Source: Epiperipatus broadwayi
Taxonomy: Eukaryota > Onychophora > Udeonychophora > Euonychophora > Peripatidae
Assembly (NCBI GenBank): GCA_028023455.1
Contig: JAQFVV010000013.1
Coordinates: forward strand, 12,128,579-12,192,578
Direction: 5' to 3'
Length of the DNA stretch: 64,000 nucleotides
Part shown: piece after piece, positions 51,300-62,640 of the stretch
How positions within the stretch are numbered: the stretch's first letter is position 1
Layout of the letters: the number at the start of each line of letters is the position of its first letter
The notes under the pieces: generated by a model
The model's input: the letters and a program-made list of their open reading frames with translations, nothing else
What the model was told of the DNA's origin: nothing
Databases searched by the model: none
Program-made: the position numbers and the translations under genes

Positions 51300-51950
51300 T
51301 GAACTATTTATTACTTTACCTTTTTGATAAATACCTTTCTGAATTGTTTCATTTAATTTATATATAATGTAACTGTTTTCTATTAGACTAATATTAGATT
51401 TACTTACTTTTATCATTGATCATTTACTTATACTAAAATTTTTCCCCTTCGCTATTCCTCATTTTAAAATGTATATAATGTTTTCTTGTTTTTTTATTAT
51501 TTGCAGTTTAAATTATTTATTTTTCATTTAAACTTTCCAATATGAAATAATATCCATCATTTAAATAATAAAGTTTCCTCGATAACGCCTACTTTGTTTG
51601 CATTCATTCCATCTTTAAATAATTATTTTTAAGAAATCTTTAAATATTTTAAAACTGTTTCAAAAGCACAAAGCAACTAGAAAATGCTTGGTTAAAGAGT
51701 TATTTTCATTTGGCTTTATCGAGGGGACATGAGTTAATAATTGTATTCAAATTGGGAAAGTAATGTTTAAACCACAAAATGTTGTGTAATTGCCCTCGGC
51801 CTTTTGTAAAGTTATATATATATAATCAATCGGGGAATAGCGAAGAAACTTAAAACCTTTCAAATATTTAAAAATTTACGTTTTATTAAAATATGTTATT
51901 TAATCGAAAAGCTTAAGTCTCCTAATTTTTATTTCAATTTCTGATTAGCT
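51300..51950. other. No gene seen
   Basis: AT-rich sequence with a TA microsatellite near 51815-51825 and no recognisable motif. Confidence 0.45.
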
Positions 51951-51959
51951 TAATCTGTT

Positions 51960-52200
51960 ATATTGCTCGTCCAATGATCCAGGCACGCATAAACACATAT
52001 TGTATATTACATTTTTATGCACATTTAACTTAGTTAGTCCCGTAAGTATTCTTGTCCATGTCTCTCCCTGATGCTGAGTGCAGAGGTCTTAGTATTCTTG
52101 ATTTAATATCTCGCATATGGGTGGCCTCGAGGTACTTTCACCATGTATTCGAACTGGGTTAAACCCACATACATCATCTGACCGGTACACTAATAAATTT
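51960..52200 (-). repeat. Possible tRNA-derived SINE fragment
   Basis: On the minus strand CCCAGTTCGAATAC (complement of about 52146-52159) approximates a B box. A closely similar phrase, CCCAGTTCAATACCC, occurs on the minus strand in family C near 42290, so the two may share a SINE-derived module. No A box was confirmed. Confidence 0.3.
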
Positions 52201-52435
52201 AAGTCTGCATTTAATAGGCACTATATGACACTTTATGTTTCATATATATTTTTTATTTTTATATTGTATCATTTATATATATATGGTACAAGTTTGTTGG
52301 CATTTGGTGATATTAAGAAGCTAAAAAAAGTAAAATTTAAAAAAATTGCTCAATAGATGCTATTTAGTTTTTTTTTAGTTAGTATAAATTATTTTTTTAG
52401 ATACATACAATGAAAGTTATTTGTTTAAAGCCAAT

Positions 52436-52695
52436 AAACATCACATGATCACTATTTCTTATGCTTGCTCTTAACTGTTATTAAAACAGGCAAAACTCTC
52501 TAAACGTATTGCCACTCAGTGCTCTCAGATCCAAGGCTCCTCACTGACAAAGGACACAAGGCAGAATCTAGTCTGGAGATATTGGATGAGAAAGCACTAG
52601 ATGGGGATTTTATGCACAAGCCTTCTGGCATCCATTGATTACTCTGGCTTGCACTGATTGCCAATACGTATAGAGAGTTTTGCCTGTTTTAATAA
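52436..52695. repeat. Repeat family C, compact palindromic copy
   Basis: Left terminus AAACATCACATGATCACT, then ACTGTTATTAAAACAGGCAA and AACTCTCTAAACGTATTGCC. The right side is the inverse, GGCTTGCACTGATTGCCAAT followed by ATAGAGAGTTTTGCCTG. The interior has GGATTTTATGCACAAGCC. The outermost ~40 bp are present only on the left. Confidence 0.75.
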
Positions 52696-52879
52696 AATTA
52701 TTTGTGTTTGATATTATCTGTTTTAAAGTAAAGTTAAAATTGGAAAGAATAGAAACTCATACAGATTGCTAACCCAGATAAACAAAAGAAAATGATTCAA
52801 ATCAAAGTAATGTTCTTATAACAATAATTAAATATGGCTCCAAAGGAATTTATGGAAAGATAACTTTGGAGCTAAAAAG

Positions 52880-54336
52880 TAAATGGGAATGTGCAAGATA
52901 ATCCACTAATAAGAAAATTGATATATTAAAAGAAAGAAGTGAAGAAATAGAAAACATTCTGGGAAAGTTATATACCAAATGTCTAAATGATAAAGATGTA
53001 CCAAATGAGTGGAAGAATGCAATATTAACATTAATATTTTAAAAAGGTGATAAAGAAGATATTAGAAATTACAGACCTATCAGCCTCTTAACAGTTTTTT
53101 TATACAAAATTTTTACCAAGATAATTACAACTCATCTAAAGAGAACATTGGATTTCAAGCAATCAAGGGAATGAGCTGGTTTTAAAAGTAGTTTTAGTAT
53201 AGTGGATCATAGACAAGTATTAAGAGAAGTTATAGAAAGGACCAATGAACACAAGTTGCCATTATGCTTTGGATTTGCAGATTACAAAAAGGCATTTGAT
53301 TCTATAAGCATTTCTTCAGTGAATAAAGCATTGGATCATTAAGGTATAAATCCAGGATATTATCATATTCTGAAAAATATTTATGAAAATGCAAATGCAA
53401 CAATTAGATTACATAATGATACTAGGAAGATTAATATTGAGAAGGATGTAAGACAGGGTGACTCCCTATCTCCAAAACTTTTTACAGCAGTGCTGCAAGA
53501 AATATTTTGTGAATTAAAATGGGAAACTAAGGGAATAAAAGTAAATGGTGATTATTTAAGTCATTTATATTTTACAGATGATGTAATTGTTTTTGCAAAT
53601 AATGCTTTAGAGCTTCAGGAAATGTTGCAGGAATTATCAGATAAAAGTAAAAAAGTAGGGCTAAAAGTAAATGTTAAAAAGACTAAAGTAATATTCAATG
53701 GATTTTCTCAAAAGATTGACTATGATGAGTTAACCCTTAACAACTTCAAATATCTTGGCCAGATTATTACTACAGATGGAAACATAATGGATGAAATTAA
53801 TCATAGAATTAAACTTGATTGGAGTACTTTTGGTAGAAATAACTTAATACTAAAAGAAAATATGTCTATGTGTTTGAAAAGGAAAGTTTTTAATAAATGT
53901 ATTTTATCAGTTCTTACTTATGGATCTGAGACTTGAACACTTAATAGAAGAGCAATACAAAGACTTCAGACCTCTCAAAGAAGTATGGAGAGATGCATGT
54001 TAGGAGTAACAAGAAGAAATTGAAAACACAATGTACGGATAAGAGAACAAACAAGTATTACTGACATCGTTGAAAGAATTAAAAGACTGAAGTGAAGTTG
54101 GGTTAGACATATTGCTAGAAGAGATGATAATAGATGGACAATAGAAATCTTAAACTGGATTCCAAGAGATTGTAAAAGACCCTGAAAAAGACCATGTGTG
54201 AGATGCATGGATGAATAAAAAAGTGTATAAGGATGATGTGGAGAAGAGAGACTAGAGATCAGAGATGGATTGAACTTGGAGAGATCTTCATCCTGCAGTG
54301 GACTGATAATGGATGACAATAATGATGATGATGATT
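52880..54336 (+). pseudogene. Decayed RTE-type LINE (reverse transcriptase and C-terminal tail)
   Basis: Hand translation gives DVPNEWKNAILTLIF and RNYRPISLL (about 52995-53095), then FADYKKAFDS (about 53272-53301), the first catalytic Asp region. RQGDSLSPKLF follows at about 53450 and FTDDVIVFAN at 53571, with both catalytic Asp present. The open stretch 53490-53936 continues with FKYLGQIITTDG and LTYGSET. A tail with MERCMLGV, HIARR and PRDCKRP blocks is typical of RTE-like and related non-LTR elements. The 5' endonuclease is absent (5' truncation). The 3' end carries GATGATGATGATG, as RTE-type elements often end in short microsatellites. Several stops are TGA where the family has Trp. Confidence 0.75.
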
Positions 54337-54590
54337 AACTGGATTATTTTATTTAGGTTTGATTATATTTATTTCAGTTTTATTATGTTTTGTTATATTT
54401 TATGTTTTTATTATTTTATTAATTTTATTGTTTACATTTTTATGGTATTATTTATATAGTTATGTATTTTATTTTATGTTCTTCATTATATCGTAGCTCT
54501 GAAGAAGACTGCACGGCAATCAAAATGTAATATTGTGCATGAATAAAGGATTTTGCTAAAAAATGTTCAAAGTAGTGGATAAATTGTATT
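54337..54590 (+). repeat. Interspersed repeat family D, copy 1
   Basis: Begins directly after the LINE 3' microsatellite with CTGGATTATTTTATTTAGG. It includes GTAGCTCTGAAGAAGACTGC and ends TTGCTAAAAAATGTTCAAAG. It matches 62390-62640 in reverse complement. Confidence 0.75.
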
Positions 54591-57476
54591 TATATAAGTA
54601 ATTCTAATGTAATTTTGCTTATTAACTAAGATTTCTTCATGTTAAATACATTGAAAGCACAAACATTTTTTCTTTACTTTTTTTTCCAAAAGTTTGTTAT
54701 AGTATTTAATTTGATAAAATATTTTCTAAGCATAATTTAAGAGAACCTTCTTATAAAGTGATAAAATGAAAGTTATTGTTTTGTTATGAAAAAAAAAATC
54801 ATGTTTGAAAGTAGCTATATGTTCAAACAAAAAAAAAGAATCATTTATTAGAAATAATAAAAAGAAAAAAACATCTTTGTCCCATGTTATTTGCACTCCT
54901 GAAATGGCTAAATTTATAGCTATATTAAAAAATAATTTATTGGTAAAACATTGACTTTATGGATAGAAACTATAAACCAATAAAATATTTAGTACAGATT
55001 ATTGTATTGTGTCAGAAAGTTAAAGACTGTAAGATTTTATTTTGAAGTACAAAATAAAAATGTTGCACAAAATTTTATATTATTTTTATTTTTGGGGTAA
55101 ATATAAATAAGTGAGCATTCATAATATATGTGTAAATATGATCTTTCCATTTATTACTAATGACTATATTATTACTTTTTTATAAATTTTGTTTATATTA
55201 TAATTTTAATTTATATATACTTATTGTGCAAAAATCAACATGTATTGAAATCAAAGTTATACACAAAACATGAGTTATTATCAGCCATATAAGGAGTATA
55301 CAAGGGGGGTTGGAAAAAAAATATAGTAGATATCGTAACTCCTTTAATTTTTACAAAATGTAATTTGTACTTTTCATATTGTTTAAAGAAATGTACCTTT
55401 TTAAAAAACCCTTTATTATTTATGATAGTAATAATCATTAATGTAATTACCTGAAGTTGTTAGTGCCAAAGTTTGATATTTGTCAATTAATGTATAATAA
55501 TTGAATTTTATTTTCATTAATATTTTTTTAAAACATTATTGGACTACTATTTTGATATTTTATTAAAATAAGAAATTGTACTTTTTATATTAAGTTTAAT
55601 GGTACATTGTCTATATATCTTTAACATTCCATAAATTTGTACTCTTCTAAAATTGTTTATTAATTCATTTATAATCTATTTATTTAATATTCCTTTATTT
55701 ATTTAGCATATGGATTTTTAAATTATAGTTCTTCAAATATATAAATATTATAATCCATTCATTTATCATTATTTATTTTAGCATATGGATTTTTTAAAAT
55801 TATAGTTTTTCAAATATATATATATACTAATTAGCAGTACCCAGGCCTTTGGGTTATTACATTAAAAGAATGTAATGTACTTGATAATAATTAAAATATA
55901 TTTAAATAATATTTATAAGAAATAATAATACATGAATTATCAATAGCAGGTAAAAATAATTATTGTAACATATTTTTATAAACAATATTACAGATCATTT
56001 TTAACTGTTGTTAATAACTCATAAAAATTTTTTAAAAAAGGCAGTTGATTATACAATACATTTCTAATTTATATATATATATAAAAATATTCTTAGTGAT
56101 AAAAATTTAATATTTTATTATCTAAATTTCATTTTTAATTTTTGATATATTGCATACCAAATAAAAATTTCTCTCTCTAATTCTCTCCATTTCTCTAGCT
56201 GTCCTATCATTATTATTAAAAAGTTTGATAATTAAAGTATATGAACATACTCCATTTTCAAATTCTAGCTGTACCCTGCCATTAGTAGAAAGTTTGATAA
56301 TTAAAATATATTCCATTTCCCATTTTTGGTATATTGAATAACAAATAAAACTTTTACTCATTAATTCTCTTTATTTCTTTAACTGCACTCTTGTGTTTGT
56401 AGAAAGTTTAATAATTAAAATATATTTATATATACAAGATTTATTAAATTAAGTCATGTGACATCTGACTTGATTTTTTTATACATTTAAAATATACTTA
56501 TGTAATATTTTCATGAAATAATTATCAACAGTTGTATTGTACAAATGCAACTTTTATTAAATACAATAAATAATACTTTTAAAATAAATTATTTTATATT
56601 TCTCATGTGATAATTTTTAAAATAGCTATAAAATTTTAATGTCATTGTAATATATGTAAGTGAGAAATTAAGTATGTGGTTCAAATGAAGTTTAAATAAT
56701 TTAAAATATATTTATTCAATAAAATTTTACCTGAAATACCAAAAACTAGTAGCTTTTCATTTCTCTAATATATAGGCCACAGTATCTTACATTACCACAT
56801 GAGAATATATTTAAAAGGAAATGGTAAAAGTTTATCAAATTCAGCAATTCTTTGCTTTACCTGTGGCATTTTAAAATTTACTTTTTTGTGTGTTAAATAA
56901 ATTTAAACTGACATCCTACATGTTTATCAATTTCATAGTAAAAGTATATCAAATTCAGTAGTATTACTTCTCTTGCTGTACCAGTGCCATTTTAAATTTC
57001 ATTTTAACATGATTTAAATTGTTTATTCAATTGAGAAATTAAATACATAGTTACAAATACAATATAATTAATTTAAAATATATTTACAAAATCAATTTTT
57101 TATCTTATATTATTAAAAACTATACTTTACTGTTAAAAAAATTTCTAATTTTGTAATCTTTTAATAAGTACTGCCCATTTAATAGTTGTTTATGTCATCA
57201 TTTGAGAATAGTTAATGTAGATTTTTCATACATTTTTATATTACAAATAACAATTTTTTTTAAACAAAGCAAAAATATATAGGCTAGAAAAATTCTATAC
57301 AAAGAAAGAAATCATGCAAGATTATTCAAGATTGATGCAATATTTTTTGCGTACAAAATCACAAACAAATCTTTACACTCAACTCTATTCCATTTGTATA
57401 TTTTCTTTTCATTTTGCTTGTATGTAATGTCTTGCCTTTATTTCTATTTATTTTATTTTTAGTATTAGCTTTTAAT
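54591..57476. other. No gene seen; several short tandem duplications
   Basis: A ~90-bp unit with GCATATGGATTTTT is duplicated at about 55705-55820. Imperfect repeats of AGAAAGTTTGATAATTAAA recur near 56218, 56288 and 56400. GTAAAAGTNTATCAAATTCAG recurs at 56825 and 56939. CTAATTAGCAGTACCCAGGC at 55828 may be a decayed interspersed-repeat end. Open frames at 55438-55235 and 56361-56122 (minus) have no recognised domain. Confidence 0.45.
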
Positions 57477-57583
57477 GGTACTCTAACCCGACCTGCTATG
57501 TGGCTGCTAGAGGCGCTGTTTCTGTGTTAGCACACAGAACATACAGGGTAGGGGCCTCGAAAGCAGATGACGCTTAGAGTACC
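57477..57583. mobile_element. 107-bp miniature TIR element with 8-bp TSD
   Basis: Ends GGTACTCTAACCCGACCTGC and the inverse of GGTACTCTAAGCGTCATCTG, flanked by the 8-bp direct repeat CTTTTAAT (57469-57476 and 57584-57591). It is GC-rich compared with its surroundings. The GGTACTC terminus plus 8-bp duplication matches family A (14.7 and 20.3 kb), so it may be a minimal relative. Confidence 0.8.
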
Positions 57584-57591
57584 CTTTTAAT

Positions 57592-58700
57592 TAATATATA
57601 AAAAATGATTAATTTCATTTCAAAAATCTTCAAACCATTTACTTTCTTATTTATTAAGAATATTTCCATTATTTATATTTTCCAAATTATATGTTCCATA
57701 AAAATTTTTTCTTCAAAAAAAAAAAATTGTGTTATATATATTAAATTATTTGCATGTTTTCTCTTTTTTTTTATTGCCAAGGCTATTCGTCTTCTTAGAT
57801 GTCCTATTTTCTTATTTATTTTGAAATAATTTCCTTTTCTTGTAAAAAATTTTAAATATTTTTGTAATAATTTGTTATTTACTAATATGTTTATTTATTA
57901 ATATTTCTCTTACTTTATTTTAGAAATAAAAAAAATAAAAAACAATGAAGAAGCAAACAATTTTTTGTTACTAATTTAAGCAACAAAAGTAAGCACAATA
58001 TAAACAATCAAAAAGAAATATGATTAAAAAAATAACAAACAACTTTATCTGAAAAAGAAACAAACATTTGTCAAAATAAAATACAAAAATAATAAGGCAA
58101 ATATAAAGAATGATATATTACAAATAAACATTAATATGCAATGTAAAAAAATACACTTTAGAAATATATGAAATATATAATTTGAAAAACAAATTTGAAG
58201 ATAATCTTAATAAACAACAAAAAATAAATAATCTAAAAGATTCCAGAAATGAAATGGATAAATTAATAAACATATAAAATAAGATATCAAGAAAATGATT
58301 TCTTTTTTTTTTTTTGGGGGGGGGGGGGGATTAAAAACTTAGTTCTAATGGAAATATATGTATTAAAAGAACGATAAAATATATTAAAAGAGAATATTTT
58401 TGGAAAAAGATGTCAGTATAAAGAATATATATATAATTAAATACAGTTTTTCTAACATATATGTAATTTCCAGTTTTGACCAATCAACTAAATGCTGTTC
58501 ATAAACTTTTTAACAGCCCTATATTTACTAAATTGTTATACCAATGCAATGTGACTATTTCTATTAGCTATTCTAATATATAAAAAGTAGCAAATTTCAA
58601 AACAAGGATAAAATTCTTACATCCTAGATGTAAGAACAGCTTCATTCATATATAGCTTAATCTAACTTTCATGGGAGAGTTTATTTTTTACTCATTTTTA
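57592..58700. other. No gene seen; contains a T13-G14 homopolymer junction
   Basis: Thirteen T (58303-58315) run directly into fourteen G (58316-58329), unique in this AT-rich window. The open frame 57605-57829 is Ile/Phe-rich low complexity. The rest is AT-rich. Confidence 0.5.
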
Positions 58701-58703
58701 ATA

Positions 58704-59213
58704 TCATATGATCACCATTTCCTATACTTACACAAGTTGTTAAAACAAAAGCAAACTCTTCATACAATGGTCCATCCAATGCAAGTCTTATTACTCAACC
58801 AATACAAGAAGGTTTGTATATAAAATTTCTATCTAGTATGTACTCCAATATCCTCAGATTAGTTTCTAGCTTGTGGTTTTCATCAGTGAGAAGCCTTGGA
58901 TCTGAGAGCACTGCACCTGGATCTTATAATCTAATTAATTCTATACCAGCGACCATTTACCTATTTAGTCAACTATGAAGCTATGATCCAAAGATAAAAA
59001 CACTAATGTTTTCAATTTAACCTAATTCACTTGTATAGTTATATAGATCTGAATCCAGTTCAGTATCCACACATTTTGATGTCTTTGGTTTTGGTCTCGG
59101 AATATTGGATGAGTAGGCACTAGAAAGGGATTTTATGCACAAACCTTCTTGCATCCATTGATTTTTAAGACTTGTACTGGATGTCACTACTATATAGAGA
59201 GTTTGCTATCATT
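58704..59213. repeat. Repeat family C, longer diverged copy
   Basis: Starts ATATCATATGATCACCATTT, then AAACTCTTCATACAATGG, AGATTAGTTTCTAGCTTGTG, GGATCTTATAATCTAATTAA, AGTTCAGTATCCACACATTTTG, GGATGAGTAGGCACTAG, and ends ATATAGAGAGTTTGC. Module order shows it spans both terminal and internal parts. Confidence 0.65.
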
Positions 59214-61750
59214 TTTAATGTCCATGGTAAAAACATTTAAATCAAATACATATAATATAATGACATAGTGTTTTTCAAACATTATGTGTAATATCTGGTT
59301 TTGATCAATCAACCAAATATTGTTACTAGATTGCTGTGCCAATGTAAAATGACCATTTGCAGCTGAGCTAGTTGTATAAACACATTCTCATTTATACAAA
59401 ACTTAGTCTAACTTTTATAGTAGATCCTCTTCTTATTCATTTTTAATATCCATTCAAGTGAAGAATTTTAAGTCAAATATTTTTAATATATATATACAAT
59501 AATATCCAACAAACTGTTGTATGATTAAAAATAATATAGACATATAGATTATAAATAAATTAATAAGCGAAGTTTTATACAAATTTATGAAGCAATAAAA
59601 ATATGTCTACTATTGAGATCAGCACATGGTTGTGAGTTGATTTTCAGAGTTGTGAGGATTGCTAAATATAGCAATTAGAAAGTTAAAAAAGAGGTATTAA
59701 GAGTAACAATAATAGGTATATTCAAATTTTAGAATAAATTATTAAATATCATATTTTAAAATAGTATTAAATAATGTAATAAGTTTGTCAAAAGTGAATA
59801 AATTTATAAGAAACTAATAAATTGTATAACTATGTTAAATTATTGCTCTTGTCAAAGATTAAAATATATATATGGTATATTGCAAAATAACTCAATTAAA
59901 TACATTATGTTAAAAAAAAGTAGATTTAAGTAATTAAATTAAAAATAAGTTAATAAAAAGATTAAACCTGTTTTGAGTTATGAGATTTGAAAACAAAGGA
60001 AAAATTCAAGCAATCTAATAATGGTGTTTATAAAATTCTTGTCATTAAAATAAAGTGAGGTCATAAAGGTCTGGAAAATAAAGAAATTGTCAAAGGTGTT
60101 AAAAACAAGACAAAATGTGTTAAAACAAAAAGTCAAAACCTATGTATAATGAAATTTTCTGGAAATTAGTCTGGATTATTGTTTTAATCAAGCTGCATCA
60201 AATCAAACTGACATTAGAATTGCTGAGTGGAAAAAAAGGAAAAACTGCCAATTGCTGAAATCTAACCTGAATCCCTTGTGAATCTAAACAAGCTATTTAG
60301 ATGGAATCTCTACTCAAAAAGAAGAAAAAAACGCTTAAACCTCAACATTCAAAGATAGAAGATTGATAAAGTCATTATAGCAACTTCTAAAAAAAAAAAC
60401 CAGGATTATAAATGGAATCAATTAATACATGCTATAATGTAAAAATATTAGCTGAAAAAAGGAAAAAATCCTCATAACAAGCTATAGAGTATTCTACTTC
60501 AAAAATTTTCTTGCATAAAAAATACTGTTTACATATTAGACTGTATCCTAATATATTAATCATTTTAAATTTTATTTTATGACCTCTTGTAGTATATATT
60601 TAATTCTAATAAACTATACTTTATTCTAATAAACTATACTTTATTAAGCATAGCATGCTTTTATAGCATATTATTTAATGATGGATTAAAATAGGAAGCA
60701 AATGGGTTTTTTTTTAAAAAAAAAGTTAACATCTCTTTCTAAGTATTTATAAATACTCAAGCTGTTTTATAAAGCAGCTGAAAAAAAAATTGATATTTGA
60801 AAAATTCCCCTTCATCTTGTTTTATGATATATATAATATGATTTGTTAAAATTTTGTCTTTTAAAAAAAAAAAGTTTTTCCTTTAATGTGAAATTGTCAG
60901 CAATTACGTAAACTTGTATATATATAATCAGGCTGTAATATTCATTTTAAGCACACAAATGCATGAAGTGTTCAAGGGTTAGAAATACTGTGTGGTATTA
61001 TAATTATCAGAGTTTTAGTTAAACCAAAGTTTTATTTTTGACTACTGGGAATTAGATTTTATGTACTTAAAACCTATAATACATGTAAATGTAGTTAGAT
61101 CACTCTTGAAAGATTAAAATATTCTATATCTATGTAAAGAGTTTGTGGTTTTGTTTCTTAAATTTGGAGTCAGATCCAAAGAGTCACCTCAATTAATGAA
61201 GTAGTATTATTATTAAATTAAAAGTCAAACTCAAATGATCTATCTCTGTAATTAATTTATTATTAAATCAGTATTCAGACCTAAAGTGGCCACTTCCTAG
61301 AATTATCAATGTAAAAAAGGTATATTAGTTATAACAATCCCATAATAAATCTATATATGTGACTATGAAGCTAATGGTATGAATAAATGTATTGCATTTG
61401 TGAGGATTGTTCATATATAGGGCTATATTTAGGATATATGACAGGCCAAGGATTTATTCTATAGCAAGTGGGCTCAATCATATAACCAAGTTAATATATA
61501 TGTAATTGGAAAGATTAATATTTTAAAATTAATCAAAATAAACCTTGGATACTTTACCAATAACTACTTTTATTTTCCATTGTGCATGTGAATTAAAGTT
61601 AAAAGACATGAGAGAAACGACTTGTTAAAGCAACAATCAATTATAAAAAAAAATTATCATAAATTCTTATAATATAATCTCTAATTGTAAGCATGATTAG
61701 GATAAAAAGAAGATTATAGCTTGTCTGACAATTATGATACTTAGTAAATA
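59214..61750. other. No gene recognised
   Basis: AT-rich. A 22-bp unit TTCTAATAAACTATACTTTA is repeated in tandem at about 60603-60645. The stretch 60150-60330 is slightly less AT-rich and gives short Lys-rich peptide islands, but I could not assign it to a family. Confidence 0.4.
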
Positions 61751-61757
61751 AACTATA

Positions 61758-62167
61758 TTAAAATAGGCAAAACTCTATACATATTGCCACTCAGTGCAAG
61801 CCAGAGTAATCAATGGAAACCAGAAGGGGATCTGAGAGCACTGCATGTAGATCTTAGGATCTAATGCAACCCTCCAGCAGCCACCATTTGTCTCTACTTA
61901 ACTACAAAACTATGAATCTTAAATTGAAAACACTATAATATTTTCAATCCAAGCTCATTAGTTTTTATAGTCATATAGGTCTGAACTCAGTTCAGTACCT
62001 ATACATTTTGGTGTCTGGTTCTTTAATAACATAGCCACCACTATCCTATTAGTCTTCCGGCATCCATTGATTATTCTGGCTTGCACTGAGTGGCAATACA
62101 TATAGAGAGTTTTGCCTGTTTTAATAACAGTTATAAGCAAGCATAAGAGATGATGATCATGAGATGT
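61758..62167. repeat. Repeat family C copy with inverted termini
   Basis: Left end ATTAAAATAGGCAAAACTCT with ACATATTGCCACTCAGTGCA; right end is the inverse, TGGCAATACATATAGAGAGT then GCCTGTTTTAATAACAG and ATGATCATGAGATG. Internal modules TTAGGATCTAATGCAACCC and TCAGTACCTATACATTTTGG match the other copies. The minus-strand frame 62140-61958 is a shadow of this repeat. Confidence 0.75.
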
Positions 62168-62389
62168 AAATAAACTATAATTTTATTATTTGTTTAAATA
62201 ATGTGTTAGCTTCTTTATGTGTAATATTGTCTGATCTGCATATTTATTCCATGTCAACTTCATCGGACTAACTTATGTTCTACATGACCTAGCTAGGTAT
62301 TGCAATTAGTGATTGTGTAGTAGTCATCATAATCATATATTTAAAAAAAATATTCTGAATTCTATTAAAATATATAAATAATGAATATG

Positions 62390-62640
62390 TGCAATTTATT
62401 CCCTCTACTTTGAACACTTTTTAGCAAAAAAACATTTTATTGTACTTATATGTACACCCATTTCGACTGCCCTACAGTCTTCTTCAGAGCTATGATAAGA
62501 AACAAAATAAAATAAATAACTATAAATAATACCATAAAAATATAAACAATAAAATTAATAAAATAATAAAAAACAACATAAAACATAACAAAACTGAAAT
62601 TAATCTAATCAAAACCAAATAAAATAATCCAGGTAATATA
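62390..62640 (-). repeat. Interspersed repeat family D, copy 2 (inverted relative to 54.3 kb)
   Basis: Reverse complement of 54337-54590 with substitutions. Shared phrases include CAGTCTTCTTCAGAGCTATG and the long A/T-rich TAAAATAATAAA tract. Confidence 0.75.
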
